Shown: piece after piece, positions 7,979-15,231 of the stretch
How positions within the stretch are numbered: the first letter of the stretch is position 1
How the letters are laid out: each line of letters begins with the position of its first letter
Assembly (NCBI GenBank): GCA_036835375.1
Contig: DAITMB010000086.1
Coordinates: 1-22,189 of the forward strand
Source of the DNA: JANQTF01 sp036835375
GTDB taxonomy: Bacteria > Bacteroidota > Bacteroidia > J057
Direction: 5' to 3'
Length of the DNA: 22,189 bases
Program-made: the position numbers and the translations under genes
Notes under the pieces: model-generated
Databases searched by the model: none
What the model was told of the DNA's origin: nothing
What the model saw: the letters and a program-made list of their open reading frames with translations, nothing else

Positions 7979-9538
7979 ATGCGCAAATTTCTTCTGATCT
8001 TATTGACTGCCTTGGTGCTCATATTGGCGAGCTGGTTGCTGGTGCAAGGTGCTCACCTGATCTGGCCGGAGGAGGCCTGGATGGCAGAAGCTAAGAAAAT
8101 CCTGGGCTGGAGCACGGAGGCGCTCTATGTAACCACGGTGGTCGTGACGGTCTTCCGGGTTGTCGTAGAAAATGGTCGCCCTTCGCGGAGTCTCGCCTGG
8201 GTGTTGGCGCTCATTCTGCTTCCGGTCTTGGGCATGCTCGCCTACTTGCTCGTAGGTGGGAACCTGCGAAAAGAAAAATTATTTTCCTTGAAGGCCACCA
8301 AGGATATGGAGAGGATCAACCGCTGGTTTGAGGGACATCTCAGCCGCGTACATCACATTTCTTTACAAGAAAAACAAGCACTCAACACCAAGTTGCCTTT
8401 GGCGAACCTGCTCACCAAAAACAGCAAGGCCCTCCTCACAGAGGATAATCAGCTCAAAATCCTCCAAAACGGCAACATGACTTTCTCGGCCATGCTCCGG
8501 GCGATGGAAGAAGCGAAGGATCACATTCACTTAGAATTTTACATTGTTGAAGAGGGGGAATTGACCGATCAAATGCTGGCCCTCTTTGCTCGAAAGCGCC
8601 AGGAAGGTGTAGCCGTGAGGTGGATCTATGACGGCATCGGGAGTTGGGGATTGAGCAGGAAATTTTTTCGTAGGCTGGATGACTTGGGAGTTGCGCATTA
8701 TCCCTTCATGCCTGTGCGATTTCCCCTATTAGCCAATCGAATCAACTTTCGCAACCACCGCAAGATCCTCGTCATTGACGGACATACAGGGTTTGTAGGC
8801 GGCCTCAACCTCTCTGACCGATATGCGGGAGGTCTTCCGGGCGTAGAGACGTGGCGAGACACCCACTTGATGCTCGAAGGAGATGCCGTCAAGGGATTGC
8901 AGTCGGTTTTTCTCACCGATTGGTTTTTCGTCAGCGGAGAGGATTGTTGGCTCCCTACCATGTTTCCTCATTCGGAGCATCAGCCCACCCCACTCCCTGT
9001 GCAGATCGTGGCTTCAGGCCCAGACTCGGATCATGCGAGCATTTTGCAGGGCTATGTCACGGCCATGCACCTAGCCCGCTCCTACCTCTACATTGCCAAT
9101 GCTTATTTCATCCCAAACGAAAGCATCCTCACTGCCCTGAAGACCTCCGCGATGAGCGGCGTAGATGTGCGAATCCTGATCCCAGCTCGCTCTGACTCGA
9201 GCGTCGCTCACTGGAGCATGCAGTCCTACTTGGAAGAACTACTGGAATCTGGAGTAAAAATTTATTTGTATAACCGAGGGTTTCTGCACGCCAAGGTGCT
9301 CGTCTCAGATGATTTGCTCAGCTCAATTGGCACCGCGAACTTTGACCCGCGAAGCTTTGATCAAAATTTTGAAATCAACGCATTCATCTACGATGAAGGC
9401 ACTGCCAAGCGCTTGCGCGAAGATTTTTTGAAGGACTTTGAAGAAAGTATTCCGCTCAGCCTTGAAATAGTGCGCGGGGTACCTTCCTGGAAAAAAATGC
9501 TGGCTTCTCTCGCAAGACTTCTCAGCCCCTTGCTCTGA
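7979..9538 (+). CDS. cls: cardiolipin synthase (PLD superfamily)
   Basis: Cardiolipin synthase makes cardiolipin by transphosphatidylation between two phosphatidylglycerols at the inner membrane. The 519-residue protein has two N-terminal membrane segments (about 4-24 and 68-93), the second with the characteristic P-S-R-S-L-A-W-V and G-M-L-A-Y pattern of the PLD nuclease N-terminal domain. Two phospholipase D HKD motifs follow: H260-RK-ILVID267 and H437-AK-VLVSD444, each followed by the GG/GTxN segments (FVGGLNLSDRY and SSIGTANFDPRSF). Length and domain order match bacterial Cls. AAGGAG at 7961-7966 lies 12 nt before the ATG, a rather long spacing. All catalytic residues are present. The gene is followed by the M50 protease gene 169 bp downstream. 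Confidence 0.95.
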   Translation: MRKFLLILLTALVLILASWLLVQGAHLIWPEEAWMAEAKKILGWSTEALYVTTVVVTVFRVVVENGRPSRSLAWVLALILLPVLGMLAYLLVGGNLRKEKLFSLKATKDMERINRWFEGHLSRVHHISLQEKQALNTKLPLANLLTKNSKALLTEDNQLKILQNGNMTFSAMLRAMEEAKDHIHLEFYIVEEGELTDQMLALFARKRQEGVAVRWIYDGIGSWGLSRKFFRRLDDLGVAHYPFMPVRFPLLANRINFRNHRKILVIDGHTGFVGGLNLSDRYAGGLPGVETWRDTHLMLEGDAVKGLQSVFLTDWFFVSGEDCWLPTMFPHSEHQPTPLPVQIVASGPDSDHASILQGYVTAMHLARSYLYIANAYFIPNESILTALKTSAMSGVDVRILIPARSDSSVAHWSMQSYLEELLESGVKIYLYNRGFLHAKVLVSDDLLSSIGTANFDPRSFDQNFEINAFIYDEGTAKRLREDFLKDFEESIPLSLEIVRGVPSWKKMLASLARLLSPLL

Positions 9539-9707
9539 ACAGCAGGATTGATAGAGCCGCATAATTGAGTAACTTCAACGCCATCCTCTCTCCCATTTTC
9601 GTCGTCTCCCTGCGGTATTGACACCCCCCAACAGCAGGTTGCGGCTGCAACGTAACTCATCCTTCGCCTGATTCCATTTTCTGGAGATTTTTTTTCAACA
9701 CAACCAC

Positions 9708-10937
9708 ATGAACCGACCCGGCTTCCTTCGCCGACCGCCCCAAGCTCTCTGGAAAATCATCCTCATTCACGGCGGCCTGTTTTTACTGGCCTTTGCCTCG
9801 ACGCTGTTCGCGGGTGCGGAGCTGACCACAGGGAAGTACTGGATTCAAATGGATGGCGTGGTGCCGCCGGACCGTCTCCTTCGTTGGGAAGACATCTGGC
9901 TGGGTCTTCCCTATGCGCTGTCGTTCTTAACGTTTCTGAGTTTTCACGAATTTGGGCACTATTTCACAGCCAGGTATCACAAGGTCAGGGCCTCACTCCC
10001 CTACTACCTGCCTTTGTTCATTCCCTTTCCCGGCGTGCTCAACATTGGCTCCCTTGGCGCAGTCATTCGCCTGCGGCAAGTGCCACCCACCACCAGAAAA
10101 TATTTTGATATAGGCATCGCAGGGCCATTGGCAGGTTTTGTGATCTCCCTATTCCTCCTCGGCTATGGATTTACCCACTTGCCAGACAAGGAGCGGTATG
10201 TCATGGAGCGAGAGCCGGACTATGCGCACTATTTTGGCCATGTGCCCAGCGAAGAGGAGCTCACTGACTTCATTTTAGCCCACAACGAAGACGACGGCCA
10301 AGGGCAAGTGATGGCCTATCGCGTGGGCTCGAGTCTGCTGTTTGAAGGTATGAAACACTTGCTGGTCGATGATATGGACCAAATGCCTTCTCCATACGAC
10401 CTATTGCATTACCCATTTCTCTTCGTGGGCTACATCACGCTTTTTTTCACGGCGCTGAATCTTCTTCCCATTGGTCAGCTGGACGGTGGGCATATTCTCT
10501 ATGGCATGATCGGCAGAAAGGCTTCGGGTGCGGTGGCGAGGATCACGCTCACGGGACTTCTTCTGCTTGGCGGGACAGGGTTGGTCCACTTTCAGAATCT
10601 CACCGGGTGGGGCTGGGCAAACATGGGGGCTTACCTGGTGTTTTTGGTCTATGTATTTTCGCGCGTTTTGGGGCGCCACAACTGGGTTCGCGTAGGATTG
10701 GCGGCCTTGTCGATGTTTGCAATTCAAGCCCTCATTTGCTGGCAATTCCCCGATTTGAAGGCCAACCTGATCTGGCTGTTTTACGCTTGGATGGTGGTAC
10801 GATTCATTGGGCTTGACCATCCACCGGCTGCCCTGGAGCACCGGGTCAATCTCCCTCGTCAAGCGCTGGGCTGGCTGGCCATCCTGATTTTTGCACTTTG
10901 CTTCACGCCATCTCCCTTGATCGTGATCGGCGGTTAG
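9708..10937 (+). CDS. M50-family membrane zinc metallopeptidase (site-2 protease type, EGY-like)
   Basis: This 409-residue polytopic membrane protein has the metal-binding HEFGH motif (H80, E81, H84) inside a hydrophobic segment. The third ligand motif comes much later (NLLPIGQLDGGH, D259). Between them lies the conserved strand-loop GSLGAVIRLRQVPPTTRK and the G-I-A-G-P-L-A-G segment, as in cyanobacterial and plant EGY-type site-2 proteases. I count roughly eight hydrophobic segments. Such enzymes cut transmembrane substrates within the membrane, often releasing regulators. The substrate here is unknown, and no anti-sigma-factor gene is adjacent. No PDZ domain is visible, which separates it from RseP. 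It follows the cardiolipin synthase gene on the same strand and may share its transcript. Confidence 0.9.
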   Translation: MNRPGFLRRPPQALWKIILIHGGLFLLAFASTLFAGAELTTGKYWIQMDGVVPPDRLLRWEDIWLGLPYALSFLTFLSFHEFGHYFTARYHKVRASLPYYLPLFIPFPGVLNIGSLGAVIRLRQVPPTTRKYFDIGIAGPLAGFVISLFLLGYGFTHLPDKERYVMEREPDYAHYFGHVPSEEELTDFILAHNEDDGQGQVMAYRVGSSLLFEGMKHLLVDDMDQMPSPYDLLHYPFLFVGYITLFFTALNLLPIGQLDGGHILYGMIGRKASGAVARITLTGLLLLGGTGLVHFQNLTGWGWANMGAYLVFLVYVFSRVLGRHNWVRVGLAALSMFAIQALICWQFPDLKANLIWLFYAWMVVRFIGLDHPPAALEHRVNLPRQALGWLAILIFALCFTPSPLIVIGG

Positions 10938-10980
10938 TGTCCTGTCGACGGGTGAATGGGGGAGCATCGCAAGGGCTATC

Positions 10981-12375
10981 TCAAATCAAAGTTATTTTCC
11001 GATTGATTTCCAAGGCCATGGCTTCCTGCTTGAGTTCGCGCTTGAGTTCCTTGAGGTACATGACGACCTCGTCGAGGTAGCGGCTCATGTCTGATTGGGT
11101 GAGGTAGGAGTACACCACATACACAACTTCCCCGACCAGCCCTAAGCGTTCGCTGAGCCACACGCCGTTGACGATTTTGCAGGTAGCGCCCCCAAATCGC
11201 TCCGCCATGAAGCTCATGGCCCGATCCATATGCGCTGAAGTATCTGAGACGAGGTTGACGTCGGTGGTCGTGGGAATAAAAATGCCAATGCTCTGATCGC
11301 GCTCCAATCGCTCTACACAGGTTTGCACGACCTGAGCGATCGCCGCTGGGACCATCCTGTCTTTGGGCGTGGGCATTTGGAATCGAGGAAAATCAGGCAG
11401 GTAGGGAAGTTCCAAATCCGCCATGAGGCTCTCCGGGCCTTTCGTCCAAATAGGACTCGACTGGTTGGAGATGACCATGACGTTGGTCTCTTCAGGGCGA
11501 ATTTTTCCCTTGAGCTTCTTGCGAATCCTATTGACTTCCTTGCTGCCCGTTTCATTGGGCGGAGCCACTACCAGAATTTGATCGGCATGATCCAAGATGC
11601 TGATCGCTCCCTCATCAATCTCTCCGCGCAGAATCACCACTAGATTTTCGTAGGATTCCAACAATTTTTCCATCAGCATGGTGGTGCGGGTGCTGGCAGG
11701 GAGGTTGCGGTCTTCTTGCGGAAAGAGGAGGTCAAATCCATCTTCGTGGCGCAGGGTTGTCCTTCCAGATTCGAGCTGAAATGCGCCAAGAATCTTGTGT
11801 GGGTCGGGGTAGTCGAGCACCGCCGTAGGGCTTTGGCGAAGGTGTACCATCTCAGCGGCCATAAGCGTTGCGAGGGTCCCGGCTCCCATCGAACGATGAG
11901 TCGGGATGAGGAGCACAAGACGACTGTTGGCTTGGTCAGCACTTTTGCGACGGTTGGCTTTGAGCAAGTAGCTCGCCAGGACTTTCGCTAGTGCGATAGC
12001 GACTTTCGCGTGGACCTCCAAAATCTCCAAAAAATCTTCCCGCTGTATCACCAGCACATCCACTTCCGAGAGGGCCTGGACTGTGGCCGATCTAGGCTGA
12101 TTTTCCAAAATCCCCACTTCTCCAAAGGTATTTCCCGCCATGAGATAGGCCAAGACCTGCTCCGAGTCGCGCCCGCGCTGCTTGATAGCAACAATCCCAT
12201 TGATCACAAGAAAAAGCGAAGTACTCGGCTGCCCCTGCCAAACAATCACATCTTGCGGAAAATATTGCCGATACTTGACCTTGGCTACGACGGCTTCCAA
12301 AATTTCCGGAGAGCATCCCGCAAAGAGCGCAGATTCTCCCAAAGCCTTGATTTGTTGCTCCTGTTGAAAAATCAT
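10981..12375 (-). CDS. cyclic-nucleotide-binding protein fused to a CpaE/MinD-like domain
   Basis: This 464-residue soluble protein starts with a cyclic-nucleotide-binding (CNB) domain (about 8-125). Its phosphate-binding cassette reads FGEVGIL...NQPRSATV, with E86 and R95 in the positions that bind the ribose and cyclic phosphate in CRP-type domains, so ligand binding is plausible. Residues about 150-350 resemble a MinD/ParA-type domain of the CpaE/TadZ sort. HRSMGAGTLATLMA (160-173) lies where the P-loop should be but lacks its lysine, and it is followed by an Asp-ending strand (TAVLDYPDP). Later strands (VVILRGEID, QILVVAPPN, NVMVISN) fit the same fold. The last 100 residues form a separate unrecognised domain ending in a basic helix and ALEIN. 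There is no HTH, so it is not a CRP-type transcription factor. It is divergent from the adenylate cyclase gene, with 170 bp between starts. Confidence 0.8.
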   Translation of the reverse strand: MIFQQEQQIKALGESALFAGCSPEILEAVVAKVKYRQYFPQDVIVWQGQPSTSLFLVINGIVAIKQRGRDSEQVLAYLMAGNTFGEVGILENQPRSATVQALSEVDVLVIQREDFLEILEVHAKVAIALAKVLASYLLKANRRKSADQANSRLVLLIPTHRSMGAGTLATLMAAEMVHLRQSPTAVLDYPDPHKILGAFQLESGRTTLRHEDGFDLLFPQEDRNLPASTRTTMLMEKLLESYENLVVILRGEIDEGAISILDHADQILVVAPPNETGSKEVNRIRKKLKGKIRPEETNVMVISNQSSPIWTKGPESLMADLELPYLPDFPRFQMPTPKDRMVPAAIAQVVQTCVERLERDQSIGIFIPTTTDVNLVSDTSAHMDRAMSFMAERFGGATCKIVNGVWLSERLGLVGEVVYVVYSYLTQSDMSRYLDEVVMYLKELKRELKQEAMALEINRKITLI

Positions 12376-12545
12376 AAGTAGTGGCTTAAGATAGGGACTC
12401 AGAGGGAATATTTTGAGAAGATTCCGCAGGAAAGGTAAATCATTTCATGATTTCGCAAGGTTGCTGACTTCCAAATACTTGCCTTGTTCACTATCTTCCG
12501 GTGCCAAAACAATCTTTTTTCTTCGCATTCCCTATCCCAACTCTT
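12376..12545. promoter_or_regulatory. divergent promoter region between CNB protein and adenylate cyclase genes
   Basis: The 170 bp between the two start codons must hold the promoters for both genes. A TATTTTG heptamer occurs at 12409-12415 on the plus strand, but no TTG lies at the expected upstream distance. I cannot name individual promoter elements with confidence. I see no CRP-type palindrome. Confidence 0.4.
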
Positions 12546-14252
12546 ATGGTCCGTCATCGCAAGCTGAAGATCCATTTTCTCCTGCCGCTCATGATCCTTG
12601 GCTTCTCCCTACAAGCCCAGACAGACCTTCAGCGTCTCAAGGCCGAAATTGATCGCATGCCCAATGGCCCGGCCAAGGTCATGAAGCTCATCTCCGCCTC
12701 CAGAAGCATTGCCAATGAGCAAGCAAGCACCGCCGTTGTCTATGCCAAGCAGGCCATCACCCTCGCAGCCGGGCTCCAGCTCCTCAATGAGCGCGGACAG
12801 GCCCTCTCCAACTTGGGAACGATTTACTTCACGACCAAAAAATATGATCTGGCCGTGACGCAGCTTGAGCAGACCGTGGTGTGGAAAAAAGCCAATCTTC
12901 CCGACGACCCTCGGTTCAAGGTGGACCTGGCCAAAGATCAACGCATCATCGGGAATGCCTATGAAGAGCAGCGCAATTGGGAAAAGGCCTACGCCAGCTA
13001 CGTCAAAGGGGTGCAATTTGCCAAAGCAGGGGGAAGTGCTGATGAAGCCGCCTACGCCTACAATCGCATGGGAGAAGTGCAGGTGAAAATGGAGAATTTT
13101 CAGCGAGCGATCACGCACTTTAACCAAGCCATGCCGGAGGCTCGAAGGAGTGGCAACGCCTCCCTTCAGCGAGCGGTAGAAAAAAATCTTGGGACCACGG
13201 TGGCTCTGCTTCAAAATTATTTGGAAAAACAGCAGATTCAAACCCAGGTCGAGGAAGTGCAGGTCCAAATAGAAACCGTGAGAGATTCTCTTTCGCAACA
13301 ACTGGACTCCAACAAAGTGCTCATCAGCACCACCAACCTCCTCACAATGGAGCGCAAAAAAGACTCTGCAGAGCTTCGCACCAAGCAGTTAGAAATTCAA
13401 AACAAGGACGCGGAAATCGCGGCAAGGGAAGCGCGTGAAAACACGTTCCGAATCGGTGTCTTGGGCGGGGGTGTATTTGCCCTGACCATCATTTTAGCTC
13501 TTTTCAACCGGAGTCGCATCCGTAAAAAGGCCAAGACAGCACTAGAAAAGGAAAAACAAAAAACGGAAGACTTGCTCTTCAAGATCCTCCCCTCGGAAAT
13601 TGCTAAAGAGCTGATTGAGCACGGAAAAGTGAAGTCAAGGGAATTTGAAGAGGCGACGATTCTATTTACTGATTTCAAGGGATTCACCGCCATCGCTGCG
13701 AAGCTCAGCCCAGATGAACTTGTGAACGAACTCACCTACGTCTTCCAGGCCTTCGACCAGATCATGGACCAATATGGATTGGAAAAAATCAAGACCATCG
13801 GAGATGCCTACATGGCGGTCTCAGGTGTGCCCAATCCTCGCGCAGACCATGCCATTGAAGCTGTGGCAGCCGCCCTCGACATGCAAGCCTTCATGCACCG
13901 CTGGAAAGTAGAAAAAGAAATGCGGGGGGAGGATCCTTGGGAGCTTCGCATTGGGATCAACAGTGGCAAAGTCGTGGCTGGCGTGATCGGTAACAAGAAA
14001 TTTACCTACGACGTGTGGGGAGATGCCGTGAATACGGCTGCGAGAATGGAATCTGCTGGGGAAGCTTGGGAAGTCAACATCTCCGAAGAAACCTATCATC
14101 TCATTCGCGGAAAGGCCAGCTGCATTGCCCGGGGAGCACTGCCCGCCAAGAACAAGGGCAATATTCCCATGTATTTTGTCAAGCAGATCACTGCTTCTCG
14201 AGAGGTGTTTACCCCCAAGCCATCGCAGCCTTCTCCTCTTTGGAGAAATTGA
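12546..14252 (+). CDS. membrane-bound TPR class III adenylate cyclase
   Basis: This 568-residue protein should convert ATP to cAMP. It has a signal peptide (1-25, ending SLQAQ), a periplasmic TPR region (about 26-215), a coiled coil (about 215-295), one membrane helix (about 301-322) and a cytoplasmic class III cyclase domain (about 355-550). All catalytic positions are present: metal-binding D376 (FTDFKGFT) and D420 (IGDAYM), adenine-selecting K416 and D489 (YDVWGD), and the transition-state pair N496 and R500 (NTAARMES). The Lys/Asp pair indicates ATP rather than GTP specificity. A GTG at 12501 is in frame, but the ATG at 12546 gives a proper signal peptide, so I use it. The gene is divergent from the CNB-domain protein, a likely cAMP target. 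The periplasmic TPRs probably sense a protein or envelope signal. It is convergent with the next gene, with 21 bp between stops. Confidence 0.93.
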   Translation: MVRHRKLKIHFLLPLMILGFSLQAQTDLQRLKAEIDRMPNGPAKVMKLISASRSIANEQASTAVVYAKQAITLAAGLQLLNERGQALSNLGTIYFTTKKYDLAVTQLEQTVVWKKANLPDDPRFKVDLAKDQRIIGNAYEEQRNWEKAYASYVKGVQFAKAGGSADEAAYAYNRMGEVQVKMENFQRAITHFNQAMPEARRSGNASLQRAVEKNLGTTVALLQNYLEKQQIQTQVEEVQVQIETVRDSLSQQLDSNKVLISTTNLLTMERKKDSAELRTKQLEIQNKDAEIAAREARENTFRIGVLGGGVFALTIILALFNRSRIRKKAKTALEKEKQKTEDLLFKILPSEIAKELIEHGKVKSREFEEATILFTDFKGFTAIAAKLSPDELVNELTYVFQAFDQIMDQYGLEKIKTIGDAYMAVSGVPNPRADHAIEAVAAALDMQAFMHRWKVEKEMRGEDPWELRIGINSGKVVAGVIGNKKFTYDVWGDAVNTAARMESAGEAWEVNISEETYHLIRGKASCIARGALPAKNKGNIPMYFVKQITASREVFTPKPSQPSPLWRN

Positions 14253-14273
14253 GCTTCTACTGATCCGAATAGC

Positions 14274-15041
14274 TTACCCAAGTTGAACCACCTCGCTGGT
14301 CCAGCCCCAATATTGCCCTTTGCAAGTTCTCGCGACTTGCGCATAGCTCCAGGCAAGCTCATCAAGCTCGCTCCGCACCACGGAGCCGTGTTTGGTGAGG
14401 GTGAGGATCCACCCTTCCGAATGCTGGGAGATGTCCTTGCTCAACTGGTTCGTGCCAGACTTTTTCAAAAAGATATCTACATCGGCGCGGCTCCTGAACA
14501 TGAGCTTATGGGTGATGGGGCGGGGCAGTTGGAGTTCGTCCCCTTTTCGAGACAATTCATCTAATGCCCGCCGATTGCGGATCAGATGCGCCTCTTCTTC
14601 GGAAGGCATGAGCAACTCCCTGAAAACCTTCCAACCCGGATCGTACTGGTGGCGCACCTGCCACTCGTATTCAGGAAAATCAATCAACGTTTCTTCAACG
14701 ACCCTTTCCCTGTCAAGAGAAGTGGGTCCATAAAAATAAAAAACCCGCTTTCCACGGGCGGTGACCCGTCCTACATACCAGCCATTGATCCCGGCAGCCA
14801 TGCCGAGCGCCAGTTGGTCCTCCATCGCAAAGAGCCGGGGCGCCTCCGAAGTGTCTGAGAGGCCGTCGGCGTCGGGCGAAAGCAAAACGAGTTCTACTTC
14901 GATCAATTCTGCTTGGCCACGCACGGGCGCATGGGTGTCCCAAGCGAGATCCACCATGATCGAAGCTGGATGTTTCTCTATCGAGCAAAAATAAAATTCC
15001 CAGGCGGCAGGAGGTGCCGACAAGTGTTGACCTTTCTTCAT
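14274..15041 (-). CDS. DUF695-RraB domain fusion protein
   Basis: This 255-residue soluble protein has two domains. Residues about 10-145 match DUF695 (WEFYFCSIEKHPASIMVDLA, later GKRVFYFYG and YDPGWKVFRELLMPS). Residues about 150-255 match the RraB/ribonuclease E inhibitor B fold (RALDELSRKGDEL, PRPITHKLMF, ending GQYWGWTSEVV). In E. coli, RraB binds RNase E and alters mRNA decay; DUF695 has no established function. The ATG at 15041 is chosen because family members begin shortly before the W-E-F-Y strand. The open frame extends upstream to 15203, but that part shows no conservation pattern I recognise. It lies 190 bp downstream of the PEP-synthase-like gene on the same strand. The regulatory role is inference from the domain name only. 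Confidence 0.8.
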   Translation of the reverse strand: MKKGQHLSAPPAAWEFYFCSIEKHPASIMVDLAWDTHAPVRGQAELIEVELVLLSPDADGLSDTSEAPRLFAMEDQLALGMAAGINGWYVGRVTARGKRVFYFYGPTSLDRERVVEETLIDFPEYEWQVRHQYDPGWKVFRELLMPSEEEAHLIRNRRALDELSRKGDELQLPRPITHKLMFRSRADVDIFLKKSGTNQLSKDISQHSEGWILTLTKHGSVVRSELDELAWSYAQVARTCKGQYWGWTSEVVQLG

Positions 15042-15231
15042 TTCCTGTGAAGTGTTGAGATCTGTCGGAAACACAGATTCCCAAGTCGCCCGAAGGCACT
15101 GGGTAGATGGGAACGGGCATCGACGAAGGTGTCGTAGCGGTTCAGTGACAGGAAGAACGTGTGCGGAAGTACAGAAATATAGTCTGGGACGTCCGAAAAG
15201 CACGCCGCAGCTGGCTGAGCCGCAACATTTT

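Noticed and set aside
9630..9655. Hairpin GTTGC-GGCT-GCAAC after cardiolipin synthase as terminator
   Set aside because: Only 5 bp of stem and no T-tract; the next gene on the same strand follows and may be cotranscribed.
12501..12545. GTG at 12501 as start of the adenylate cyclase
   Set aside because: It would put 15 residues before the signal peptide; the ATG at 12546 gives a normal one.
15042..15203. N-terminal extension of the DUF695-RraB protein
   Set aside because: The sequence is rich in Arg, Pro and Cys without domain similarity, whereas the ATG at 15041 fits the DUF695 start.
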